Below the pieces are notes generated by a model. That model saw nothing but the letters and a program-made list of their open reading frames with translations. It ran no database searches and was not told the DNA's origin. The position numbers were made by a program, and so were the translations under genes. A stretch of 32,248 bases of DNA from Mycoplasmopsis alligatoris A21JP2 (GTDB lineage Bacteria; Bacillota_I; Bacilli_A; Mycoplasmatales; Metamycoplasmataceae). Positions 1 through 11,041 of the stretch are shown here, one piece after another. How positions within the stretch are numbered: position 1 is the stretch's first letter; every line of letters begins with the position of its first letter. The stretch spans positions 1 to 32,248 of the forward strand of contig NZ_ADNC01000020.1 in assembly GCF_000178375.1 (NCBI RefSeq), in the 5' to 3' direction.

Positions 1-1198
1 TATAGAGATAATAGCTTCTTCAAAATCTTTTCTGAACGATTATAATTAGCTGCAAAATCATCTTTAAATTTATCCAATTCTTTTCAAAGTTAGTCACATC
101 AACGTTTTGTGATTCAAATTTTTCTAATTGTGCTTTATATGCTATTGATTTTTGAGCCGAATTTCTTAAAATGCTTATTAAAGGTATAAAAAATTGTGGT
201 CTTATAACATACATTTTTGGGAATCTGTATGAGACATCAACAATGCCTTTATTGTACAATTCACTATCTGATTCTAAGGTAGAAACTAAGACAGCATACT
301 CACATTTTTTATTATTTCTATCTTTATTTAATTTTTCAAAAAAGTCTTCGTTTTTCTTTTTGTTTTTTGATTCATCTTGTTCGTTTTTCATTTCAAACAT
401 AATTGAAATATATTCAATATTTTGTTCAGAATAATCTCTAAAAATATAATCACCTTTTGTACCATCTAAACTAGTGTCGTTATCTTTTTCAAAATATGCA
501 TAAGGAAATGCAGTTGCTCTAAGTAAGTTAAATTCTATTTCACAATGTTTTTCTAGTGATTCACCTAGTAATTTAACAGATTGTTTTGACTTATAATCTT
601 TTAAAAATGAAATTTGATCATCTTTTTCTTTAATTTGATTTTTAAAAATTTCTTCATTTTTTTTGATTTCTAATTCTTTATTTACTTGATTAGCTAACAA
701 TATATTATTCAATTCAATAATTTTTGTTTCTTTTTCGTTCAGTGCTAATTTCTTGGCATTTTCAAAATTACTTTCTTTATTTTTAAGTATTTCTATTTCT
801 TTTTCTTGTTTAGAAATTTGCATTAAATACGTATGTTCTAATCGAGCTTTTTGTTCATTTAAAAGTGAATCAGTTTTATTTTTACTTAACTCTTCTATGC
901 TATTTAATTTACTTGTTAATTCAAAAATTTTATTTTCTTTTTCTTGAAGTGAATTATTTTTTTGTAATTCAAAGTCTTTTTGATTTACTTTTATTGATTC
1001 ATTTAATAAATTAATTTTATTAGTTAATTCTTTTTCTTTAAGAGCATAATGATTTTTTATCAATAATTCTTTTTCTGACAAAATAGAATTAATTTCATGT
1101 TTAAATTCATCATCTCTAATTTGTTTAACAATTTTATTGTATAGATTTTCATCAACTGTAAATGTTTGAGAACAATTAGGGCATTTTATTTGGCTCAT
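1..1198 (-). CDS. DUF2130 domain protein, 3' end cut by window, two apparent frameshifts
   Basis: Starts at ATG 1198, behind a strong AAAGGAGG ribosome site. The N-terminus has a CPNC pair (Cys6, Cys9) like a small zinc ribbon. It is followed by about 190 residues of Lys/Glu/Asn-rich coiled coil, then a globular C-terminal part (around GDYIFRDY, MFEMKNEQDESKNKKK and AVLVSTLE) that I recognise as the DUF2130 family, whose function is unknown. The last 30 codons are broken twice. At T-run 81-84 and again at 28-31 (A runs on the gene strand), adding one base restores an ending of the type ELDKFKDDFAANYNRSEKDF, as expected for the family. Read as given, the frame continues through a TGA(Trp) codon to the window edge without a stop. 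Only a few C-terminal residues should be missing. The gene is divergent from the riboswitch operon. Confidence 0.8.
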
Positions 1199-1564
1199 AA
1201 GCCTCCTTTATTTCATTTAGTATGTCAACTAATCAATGCTAAATTTAGCGTTTGTAAATAGATTTTGCTATAAATAAATAAGTTACATAATTATGATACG
1301 TCTTAAATATTAAATTTTTACTTGATAAAATAATTTTTTGCACTTATTTATTATTATTTAACTATTAATATGATTAATTATTATAAATATATTAAATATT
1401 TAAAAAGTTAAATATCTTAAGAAAATAACTTTATATTTTGAATAATTTATTTTTTTGTTAATATAAGTATATGCTTAAGAAAAGAATTATTATGAACCGG
1501 ATGATTATTAATATTACTATTAATACTTTTTCGACTATTAATAATACTCTTTCTTACTAGCATT
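1199..1564. other. AT-rich intergenic region between divergent genes
   Basis: No convincing gene is present. It contains the ribosome site of the DUF2130 gene (1200-1208), a 12-nt perfect palindrome at 1238-1249 (GCTAAATTTAGC), and a direct repeat ACTATTAATA at 1516-1525 and 1534-1543 just upstream of the riboswitch promoter. A 29-codon ORF at 1471-1560 has no ribosome site and is not called. The rest is low-complexity A/T sequence. Confidence 0.6.
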
Positions 1565-1570
1565 TATAAT
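1565..1570 (+). promoter_or_regulatory. -10 box of the riboswitch/opp operon
   Basis: A perfect TATAAT lies 15 nt before the first conserved base of the riboswitch, so transcription should begin near 1577, at the expected place just 5' of stem P1. No good -35 box is seen, which is common in mycoplasma promoters. Confidence 0.6.
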
Positions 1571-1584
1571 TTTGCTAAATATTA

Positions 1585-1750
1585 GCATAACTATAGAGGA
1601 GCTTAAAGCAAGAGTAGATGATCTATAACAGGCATGTGATCATTGAAAGGGTATTTAAGCCGAAACCTAAACAATAGGCATGTTGTTAGGTTGGTAGTAA
1701 TTCATAACAGTTTACTACTCTTGGATTTAAATCCTTGGAGCTATAGCTAT
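1585..1750 (+). promoter_or_regulatory. Lysine riboswitch (L box) aptamer
   Basis: The conserved L-box segments appear in the right order: TAGAGGAGC (1595-1603), AAGAGTA (1610-1616), TGAAAGGG (1644-1651), AAGCCGAA (1658-1665), GGTTGG (1689-1694), and CTTGGAG then CTATAG at the 3' end (1734-1746). Visible stems are P1 CTATAG 1591-1596 with 1741-1746; P2 GCTTAAA 1601-1607 with TTTAAGC 1654-1660, its outer part GATGATC 1617-1623 with GATCATT 1638-1644; P3 AACCTAA 1664-1670 with TTAGGTT 1686-1692, continued by CAA/TTG; P4 GTAGTAA 1694-1700 with TTACTAC 1712-1718; and P5 GGAT 1723-1726 with ATCC 1731-1734. Loops L2 (1632-1637) and L3 (1678-1683) both contain GCATGT, which can pair with itself (four Watson-Crick pairs and two G-U), matching the known L2-L3 kissing contact. 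The class was assigned by eye from the Bacillus subtilis lysC leader; no covariance search was run. Confidence 0.9.
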
Positions 1751-1800
1751 AAAACTTTTTAACATAAGTTTTGTGGTTTGTAGCTACAAAACTTATTTTA
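1745..1800 (+). terminator. Riboswitch expression platform: intrinsic terminator with competing antiterminator
   Basis: The terminator is an 11-bp perfect stem, ATAAGTTTTGT (1764-1774) with ACAAAACTTAT (1786-1796), followed by a modest U tract (1796-1799). The alternative antiterminator pairs AAAACTT 1751-1757 with AAGTTTT 1766-1772, and AGCTA 1745-1749 with TAGCT 1781-1785. It therefore uses the 5' arm of the terminator and also bases of the 3' strand of P1. Formation of P1 (lysine bound) would free the terminator arm and stop transcription; without lysine the antiterminator would allow read-through. The ribosome site of the next gene (1808-1813) is not masked, so control looks transcriptional. 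The U tract is short, so termination efficiency is uncertain. Confidence 0.75.
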
Positions 1801-1818
1801 TATTTATGAGAGGTTTTT

Positions 1819-4800
1819 ATGAAAAAAACAAAACTTTTATTATGACATAAAGTGGCAATAACATTAGCTTCACTTGGGGTAGTAAGTGGTGTAACAGTAG
1901 GAAGTATGTTTGCTTTCGCTGCTAATTCTGATGAAGTAAATGGTGAAAAATCACAAGCAAATAAAGAATTATTTGCCAACAACTTTGCTGCTATTTTTAA
2001 TCAAGAAGGAAATTTAGAACCGGCTTTAGCCATAGTTGATCCACTAAAAAAGAACAAAGTTGCTAACGTTTTAGAAAATGGTAAAAAATTTAGCTGAGTA
2101 GGACAAAAAGAAACATATACAACTGATGAATTTTTCCAAGAATACTACAAAAAATATAACGAAGGTTTTATTTTACAAGTAAGATATGGATCATTTAACT
2201 TTTATAACGAATATGTTTTAGCAGTTAAACCAGATAAATTTATTGATTTTACAAAATGATTTATTACCGATGTACCTTGAGGTCCTGATCTTTTAACACT
2301 AAATTCATTTAGATTAGTACCCGGAGTTCAAACACGTGGTAATGCTATAACTTTAGGATCACACTCAACGCTACATAAAGAAGAAAGTGAAATAAAATTT
2401 TATCCGGATGCCTTTTTTGGAAGTATGCCCTTTTATTCAATTTCTGCTGGACCAGGAAATGCCACTGATTCTTTAACATATTCTACATTTGCTGAACAAG
2501 CTGATTTTAAAACAGCAATTGAATATCTAGAATCTTTACCAATGGTTAGTGCTTTAAATAACTCAGGAAAATCAGTAGTAAATAAATTAAAAGTTGCTCC
2601 ATACAAAAACGTTTATATTCCACTTAGATTAGAAAATCAAAAAGTTTTAGTTTCTAAAAAAGACGTTGATAAAACAAGGGTAGTTTTACCATTTTTAAGC
2701 CAAGCAGATTATGCAGTTGAAGTAAGTAAAAACGCAAGTCTAGCACAATTAAAATTAAGTTATGCAGATTTTGAAAGTAAAACCATTAAAAACGTTTATA
2801 CAAAATACAATAATGATAAAGAAGATGGAGATTTAATTTCACTTAATTTAAGATTTAGTGATACTGCTAATGATGAAATTAAACTTGAATACAAAAATAC
2901 TTCAAATGCTTCTAAAGTTACAGCTACATATTTAGAAAAAATGTATGCAGCTAAACTAGTGCACTTTTATGATTGATATGATTTAAATAATTACTTAAAC
3001 ATAGAGTTTTTTGTTTATGAAGATAATAATGTTAAAAGATTCTTTAACACAGAACTTGAAGCGCAAAATGAAGTAAGAAAATTTGATAAAACTAAACTTA
3101 AAAAACTAAGTACAAAAGAATTTAGTGTTCAAAATAAAGTTTTAACTGTTACTATGTCAAATAATGACAAATATACCTATGATGCAGCCAATTTAGGATT
3201 TGAACAATATCGTGAATTAGCACGCTTACAACAAGTTTTAGGTTATAAAGGTTCAACAAAACCAATTGGAATTAATGCTTCTCCACAAGATAAAACTCTT
3301 GTTGATGAAAATGGTAAAGAATTAGATAATTTAGCTTCAAGAAAATACCAAATTTATACTGAAGTTTATGGTTCATTATTAGAAATTATTGCTAAAAAAT
3401 ATCCTCACTTACTAAAAAAAGCAACTGGACCGCATGTTGTTAAAACTGTTAATGAACAAGGATTTTTAGAATATAGTTTAGGCGATGGAGAATATGTTGA
3501 TTTTAACATGTTTGATAGAATCGGATTACCTCTATTAATGGAATCAAGTATTGATGGATTTGATGGATTATCAACTGAATTCTTAAAATATGTTGCAGCT
3601 CATGAATATGGTCATCACTATACTCTTGAAAAAACTCAAGCAGCTGATCAAGAAAACAGCGTTGTTGTAGTTGGAGGACTTAATCCACGTGCTGGAGTTG
3701 GTGAAACCAGTTATTATAATGCTAATTCATTAAGAAATTATTTACTTGCTAGAACAAATTTAGACTTTGATAGAGTCGATGTTCAAGGAAATAAAAAAGA
3801 TGATGGAGTTTTTGTAAACTTTAAATTTAAAAATAGCAAAACCGGTCTATTTGAATCAGAAACTTTTTCAGATATTTGAGGTTCAAAAACCACTAAAGGA
3901 AGTGTTAAAGAAGTTGTTTCAAACAAAAGACGTAGATTCTTACAAGATTATGAAGGAATGTTAGAAGCAGCTAAATTAAGAAATGCAACAATTGGTGATT
4001 TATATATAGCCAATTCATTGGACTATAGTTCAGGAACAATTAACCCTTCATTAGTTGGACAAGGAAAATTTGTTGTTAAAGATGAAAAAGGAAATAAAAC
4101 ATTTAAAACTTTAACTAATAAAGATATGTTAGATTCATTTAGAGATGGAATGGGTAATAAATTAACCTATACACCTACTGGAAGTAGTTTTAGAATTAAC
4201 GTTTTTGAAGAAACTATTGACCCTACAACTAAATTAAAAACTATTACAAAAGTTTTAATTAAAAATGCTGATGGAACTGATGTTATAAAAGTACCATTAA
4301 ATAAACAATTAAGTCCATCTGAAGCAGCTTATGTTGAAGCTAAAGCAACTCAAGTTAGAGCAAGTATATTAGCATTATTAGATACAAGATTTTCAAATAA
4401 TGGTTGAAACACTTCATCTTCATATTTAGGTGGATCAGTTTCATTAAATTTAGGGTATTTAATTCCTGATAGAAATAATAATGGAGCAAAAGAGTTAAAA
4501 AGATATGAAGCTAGAGGTAATCAAGTTGAGTTGAATCCAGCTAACAATAATATTAAAGAGTCTATAACAGGAAATAAAAAAGTTGATTTTAGAAATTTAT
4601 CTGTTGAAGTTAAAACAAGTGGTTCAAAGCTTACTGATGAATTATCTTCATTACTATTAGGAAGTTTTTTAAACATTAACGATCCTAAAATAACTGGTGA
4701 TAAAGGGACACATATTGCTTTAGATCAAACAAATGTTCACTCACTTTTAACTTTTGTTTCTAAAGAAGGAAATAATTTTAAAGAATTAGAATCATATGTA

Positions 4801-7002
4801 ACAGCAGATAAATTAGAAACAATAGTTGGGAAAAGGGTTTTATCTAATCCTGATAAAAGATTTAATGATTTATTAAAAAGATTTGGAGCTGGACTTCCAC
4901 AAAGTAATGCTAGATACGCTAAAGATGTAGCTTATTCATTTTCACTGTTAGCTGGTCTAACCAGACCTACTGGATTATTCCCAACAATTAAATTAATTTC
5001 TTATGTTGATAAGGATAATAAATTAGTTGATTTATTCGCTGAAGGAAAAATTAATCCTTTAGTAACAGGGTTAGTTTTAAATCCATTTGATACACGATTT
5101 ACTTCCTTGAATTCTGATTTATCAAAATCTCTTAATAAAAATAATGTCTCTATAAAGAAGGATGACAAAACTAATGAAACTAAAACAGGAATAAAATTTT
5201 CTTCTTTACAAGAACTTCTTAAATTTGTCTCATTAGACTATAGCAAAGCCAAATTAGAAAATAAAACAATTAATTGAGATATAGATTATGCAAAAACAAA
5301 ATTTGATTTTACTGAAGCTAAAAAACTAGATGTATACAAAAACAAACAAGACCAAGAAATAGCAAATGATTTATTCAAAAAATTTGCATCTTCTGATTTA
5401 TTTATGTTTGTAAAAAACTTTAAAGCAAGTGAATTAGAAAGTAATAAAGTAGCATTTTCAAGTGATTATGGAATCGACTTTTTAAATAAAGATTTTAAAG
5501 CAGAATTTAGTCTATTTCCATCAGAAGAAGGAAAAGATACATTCAATACTAAAGATTTAAAAACAGCATTAGATATATATGCTACAAAAAATGGTTTTAA
5601 AACATCTGAAAAAATGGATTTTGAAGATTTATTATATTTAATAGGTAATAGAATGAGATTTGGAAATTTAGGAGAAGTTCCTAACTATTCAGCATTGTTA
5701 TTCCCACAATTTAGTGGTAGTGAAGCATCTAGTGATGTAATTAACTATAATACATCAAGAGTTGAAGCACAACTAGAAGATAAATTTACTGATTATATTT
5801 ATAATATAGCTGAAACTTTAACAAGAGATTATGTTCAAATAAGCTATATACCAGAAGAAAAAGACTTTTATAACTTACCAAGTTTCTTAAAAGGTGTTAG
5901 TGAATCATCGTCTGGGTTAGATTATATAATCGATGCTAACCAGTTAAAATTCTGACAAGATAGAAAATTAGATTTAGCTGGTACAGTTCTATCGACTAGA
6001 GCATTCATTAAAGCTAAAAAATCTGCTGATTTTGAAGATGAAAATAATAAATTAATTCAAAAACATCAACCTGCTATTGATAAAATTCAAATTGAAATAG
6101 AAAAAGCTAAAAAAGATCTAACCGATAAAAAAATAACTCAAGAAGAATTCCAAAAAATTCAAACAGAATTAGGTGAAAAACACATTAAACTAATTGAAGC
6201 AAAATTTGACGAAATAACAGCAGCAAGAAAAAAAGCTCAAGGTGTTTTAATTGACAAAAAAACTTATGATGAAGATCAATCTAGATTTAGTTCTTATTTT
6301 GGACAATTTTTATCAAAAAGTAATGGATACTTTAAAGATAGATGACAAAAAGAAATGATTGGAATGGAACTTTACGAAGACAACGGTGCAGAAAAAAATG
6401 ACACTTCAATCCGTCTAAAAGATTTTGAAGGTAAAGCAATTACTTCAAGACCAAAAGCCTTCTTTGTTTCTCAATTATTAAACTATGGAGTAGGTTCAAG
6501 AAGTGTAGCAGGATTATTTAGAAATAAAGAACAAGATGCACTTTCAATGTATGGATTTATTAAAAATGATTTAGCTGCAAAAGTTAAAAATATTCGTTTC
6601 TTAAACACAAAAACTGGAGAAGCAAAATACTTACCAGTTAATATAGATAAAACAAATAATATCTTTTATCTAACAAAACAAGGTGATGCAAAATCTAAAG
6701 TTTATTTAAAAGACTTAGGTTATTCATCATGAATAAGTGATTATGGATTAATGGCTAAATATAGAGACACATTATTAGATCCTAAATCATCATATTATGT
6801 AGACTTTACCGATGAACACAACATGGTTGTAGGTACATTTAGCTTAGGAGACTTAAAACAATTATCAGAAAATGGTAAAGAACCTTCACAAGCACCAATT
6901 ATTTTACATAACGAAAAAGTATTTGACGAAGCAAGTCAAAAAATGGTAAAAACAGGAAAAGTAATTCTTGCAATTGATTACCAATTTAACATAACAGGAT
7001 AA
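1819..7002 (+). CDS. PDxFFG protein, giant secreted/surface protein with HExxH motif
   Basis: 1727 residues, one unbroken frame under code 4, starting at an ATG behind GAGAGG (1808-1813). Residues 1-33 look like a signal peptide or signal anchor (MKKTKLLLWHK, then a hydrophobic stretch ending MFAFAA). The family-naming motif PDAFFG is at residues 196-201. At residues 595-600 the sequence AAHEYGHH contains HExxH, the zinc-binding and catalytic signature of zincin metallopeptidases; no clear third ligand (such as HxxGxxH) follows. Residues about 1400-1480 are Lys/Glu-rich and predicted coiled coil. The PDxFFG family has no established function that I know of. Its position as first gene of the riboswitch-controlled opp operon, 8 nt before oppA, suggests a role in producing or capturing peptides at the cell surface. 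Protease activity is inference. Confidence 0.85.
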
Positions 7003-7010
7003 GGAGAAAA

Positions 7011-9986
7011 ATGAAAAAAACAAAAATATTATTGCTCTCATCAATAATAGCAACAAGCGTACCAGTTTTTATTGCTTCTTGTTCTAAAAATTCTGAATTA
7101 GATAAACAAGAAGTTGTTAAAGTTCATAATTACGACTTTGGTTTAGCAACTGACCCAATTAATAATTTAAACTATGTAAAATATAAATCTGTTGATCGTA
7201 TTTTGCCTTCATTAGTAGATGGATTTATTAAAACTGGGCCAAATGATGGATTAAAACAAGTTTTACCTCACTCAAAATATACTATGGTTATGATGGAACC
7301 AGGTATAGGACAAGAAGATGCAAAATTTGATACATATTTTAACAATAATAAAGCTAAATTTAATGCTGAAAATACAAATGGATACGGTGGAATTTCAGGA
7401 TCATTTTATCAATTAGATAACTTTGGATTTACCGGTGGACTAGGTGCGCCTAGCCAGGACAATATTCAAGAAACTGCTATAGTTTATGCTTATAGAAATC
7501 CAAAAAACCCTAATAACTACATGGCATTTACTGGAATGTTAAATAAAGGTTTAAATAAATGAAGTAATGGTGATGTAGTTACCGGTCAAGACATGCAAGA
7601 TTATTTACACTATATTCTTGATTTAAATACTGGATCACAAAAACTTGATACATTAATTAAATTTGGATTTAGATCAGTAAATAAATTTATTGATGCACAA
7701 AAAGAATATGTAAGAAAATATAATAAAAATTACAAAAACCCCTTTGGTAAAAGAGGATTCATCTTTAATAAAGAAGAAAATAGATATGTTCAAAACCATG
7801 ATGAATTAATTTGACAATCACAAACTGGTGATGCAGATGGTAATGCAATTGATAAAGTTGAAGTAGAAGCAATTAAAAAAGCTGCTTTAGAATTAGGATT
7901 TTATACAGGTCAGTTGTTCCATGACTATTCAAATAAAGACATAGCTGAATGAAAGAAATTACCTGAAAATAAAAACTTTAAATTAGATGCAGCGGTTCAA
8001 GATTTTTGAATTCCAGTAGCAAATGCTGAACCTAGAAAAATAAGACTTATTAAAAACGAATATGCAAACCCATATCAAAAATTTAATGACGAATTAGTTG
8101 GTGAATATAAAGCGCTATCAAGTGATGAGTATTCATTTACAGTTATATTCGATGAAAATAATACACCTGGACTAGTTTTTTTACTAACACATGTTATGTT
8201 TGAAATTTTCCCAATCAATAGAAAATTTGTTGAAACAGAAGCTGGTGGAATTGCTAATTATGGTTCAAAAGCAAATCTATTTTTAACAACTGGACCTTAT
8301 GATTTAGCTGAAGTTGAGCTAGGACCGCAAGGTTACATAATGCTTAAGAAAAACGATAATTACTATACTGCAGAAAATACATTAAGTAAATTAATAAAAA
8401 TTTATTTCTCTACAGATAAGGTAATTAATGCTACTTTATTTGAAGATGGATACATTTCACAAGCATTTATTCCAGCAAACAAAATGAATAGTTACTGAAC
8501 AAATGCTGAATATAAAAACTTCTTAAATAAAAATAGTGGATATGGAACAATCGCTTTTGGATTTAACTTAGATAATGAAACAAATGCCAATAGTTACATT
8601 CAAGATCAAGATTTAAGAAATGCTATTTATCACGCTGTAGATCGTGAAAGTATTTTAAAATCAGTAGGTTGAGACTTTTCGTTTCCAGTTAATACATGAA
8701 CTGCTTTTGGACAATATAAAACTAGTGATGGAGTTTCACTTGAACTATTTCTAGATGGTAAAAAAGTAAAAGCTAAAGATGGTACTGAATTTGATTTACA
8801 AAACTATAGTCAATACGTACACTTAGCAAAAAGTTATAACTTTGAAAAAACTCATCGTACAGATTTAACTTTTGCTCCTAAAACTGCTCAATTTTACTTA
8901 GAAAGATTTAAGGCTAAACACCCTGATCTTAAAAAAGTAACAATTAAATATTTAAACAACTCAACAGATGAGCACAAAAAAGCTGGACAATATTTAGCCG
9001 ATGCTTTAAATAAAGCGTTTGGTGGCTTTGTTGAACTTGATGTTAAATCACTTCCAGAAAATACTTATGCTTCCTTTATTGAAGAAGGTAAATATGATAT
9101 TATTTACCAAAACTACGATAAATTAGGTGGAAATGGTGTTCATGATTATGTTGCTGCATTTTTTGAACCAGATGAAATTGATTCAATGATTCAAAAAAGC
9201 ATAGGATTTAAATACAATCCATCAGGTTCATTTACTTTTGCTAATTATGTAAGTGATTTAGTAAGTGAAGCTACAAAAAATACAGCAAAAAATGTTATTG
9301 AACCTTTAATTAACGTCGATAAAAATATTCCAGATATTGATGCAGCACTAAAAGATTTAAGAGAACATTACACTGGATTTAATAAAGAAAATTTTGTTAA
9401 AAAATATTCTTCTTTATATGCTCAAGAATTTGCAAAAGTAAAAGCAAAATTTCCTAATTTAGCAAATAAAGAAAAAGAATTATTCACTGAAGAATTTTAT
9501 ACATACATTTTTGAAGCATTAATCGCTACAAAAGATAATATTTATCAAGGTCGTATTAAAAAACTTTACAACATTTATTTAATCAATGTTTTAGGTTTAG
9601 ATAAAATAACTGAATTGACCAAAGATACTATGAAAAGGCTGAATATACCTGCAATTTTTTGAAAGAAATTTGTGCAATTAGCTTACAAACAATCAAAAGA
9701 AAACATTAGTGCTTATTCATCTAGAATAGATGCGCTATTTTCAGGGAACTTCTCTAAAGAAGAGCTTGCTGAAAACTGAAATGAAGCAAAAATTTTCGAA
9801 TTTGTTGCTGAATTAGAAAAAATAGTTAGAGACGCTAGTCCAGTAATTCCATTAATGGAAGTAGATACTAACTGAGAAATTACAAAAATTGGTGGAGTTA
9901 ATTCGCTTTATACATTTTCATTACAATATGCATATGATTTTACTAGACCACCAAGACCAGGATTACCAAGAAAGAGGGAGGGATAA
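7011..9986 (+). CDS. oppA: Oligopeptide ABC transporter substrate-binding lipoprotein OppA
   Basis: 991 residues, ATG behind AAGGAG (7001-7006). The N-terminus is a lipoprotein signal: KK, a hydrophobic core, then the lipobox IASC with the lipidated cysteine at residue 24. The body resembles the family 5 solute-binding proteins (SBP_bac_5). Visible matches include LTTGPYDLAEVELGPQGYIM followed by KKNDNYY, and LRNAIYHAVDRE, which corresponds to the usual LRxAxxxAIDRE segment. It is roughly twice the length of E. coli OppA, as is common in mycoplasmas. I see no clear Walker A motif of the kind reported in the M. hominis OppA. The stop codon overlaps the oppB start by one base (TAATG), so translation is probably coupled. 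It binds extracellular peptides and delivers them to OppBC. Confidence 0.9.
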
Positions 9987-11041
9987 TGGCTAAAAAAGTT
10001 ACTCATGAAGGCAAAGTATATACACTAAACGATAATGATGTTAATTTTACAGCTCAAAAAAGAGTTGATGAATTAACTTTTGCTCAAAGATTAGTTAGTA
10101 TTGATTCGCCAGCTTTAAAATTAGTAATTAGACTAACAAAAATTATTTTAGAATTTTTTGTAGTCTCATTTATAGTTGTAAGTATTACCTTCTTTTTAAT
10201 AAACGCAGTTCCTGGTTCTAACTCACTAACTTCAGGATTAGATGAAGCAGCTAGAAAAGCAGTTGAACAACAATACGGTCTTGACTTACCTTTAACTCAA
10301 AGGTATGTTAATTACTTATTAGGCTTGATACAAGGGGATTTTGGAATTTCACTTTCACTTTTTCCTGGATTAGAAATACAAGAATTTATATGAGCTAGAT
10401 TCTATAAATCATTTTTAGTAGGGATCTTTTCAGTCTTTTTAACTGTTACAATTGGGATTCCACTAGGAATAATTGTTGGAAAAAATCCTGGAGGATTTAT
10501 TGATAATGCTTCAACTGTATTAATTTCAATTTTCTCTTCTGTTCCTTCAATCATATTTGCCTTAATCTTAGTATTTTTAGGTAGATACATAGGTTTACCT
10601 TACATTTTTGATGATAAAAACTTTATTACTTATATTCTTCCTGGTTTAGCTTTAAGTCTAGGAAGCATAATTGTTTACGTTAAATATATAAGAACCGAAT
10701 TAAACCGTGAATTAAACTCAGTTCATGCCAAATTCGCCTATTTGAAAGGTTTAAGCAAGAGTCGTTTTGTTTGAGTGCAAGCACTAAAACCATCGCTTTT
10801 CCCAATTGCAACCTTTTTCCCTGCTGTTATCTTTGGATCATTCTTAGGAAGCTTGTTTATAGAGCAAATCTTCTTTATTTCTGGTTCTGGAGCAACACTT
10901 TTACAAGCAATTCAAACAAAAGACTATAACGTTATTTTATTCTTAATTGTTTTATTTGCTTTATTAACAATACTTTCATACACTACTCGTGATTTATTAT
11001 ATGAAGCAATAGATCCTAGAGTAAGAAGAGGAGTAAAATAA
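9986..11041 (+). CDS. oppB: Oligopeptide ABC transporter permease OppB
   Basis: 351 residues. The start ATG overlaps the oppA stop by one base, and AGGGAGGG (9974-9981) serves as ribosome site. After a cytoplasmic tail of about 45 residues comes the first membrane helix (IILEFFVVSFIVVSITFFLI), then the periplasm-type loop with NAVPG and QYGLDLPLTQRY typical of OppB/DppB permeases. Further helices follow, with the cytoplasmic EAA-type coupling loop around FAYLKGLSKSRFVWVQALKP. The C-terminus has DLLYEAIDPRVRRG, the standard OppB ending. The family forms the membrane channel with OppC. Its stop overlaps the oppC start (TAATG). Confidence 0.93.

Noticed and set aside
1225-1231. TTGACA on the minus strand shortly before the DUF2130 start as a -35 box
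   Set aside because: At 17 nt spacing there is only the ribosome site and no -10-like hexamer.
1471-1560. 29-codon ORF starting ATG CTT AAG upstream of the riboswitch
   Set aside because: No ribosome site, low-complexity Ile/Asn/Thr content, and it lies upstream of the predicted transcription start.
1585-1750. T-box or other riboswitch class instead of L box
   Set aside because: There is no T-box bulge sequence (TGGN in an antiterminator with AGGGTGG) and no match to SAM, purine or TPP cores, while all L-box blocks are present in order.
1686-1982. 98-codon minus-strand ORF across the riboswitch and start of the PDxFFG gene
   Set aside because: It is antisense to strong features, has no ribosome site and resembles no protein family.
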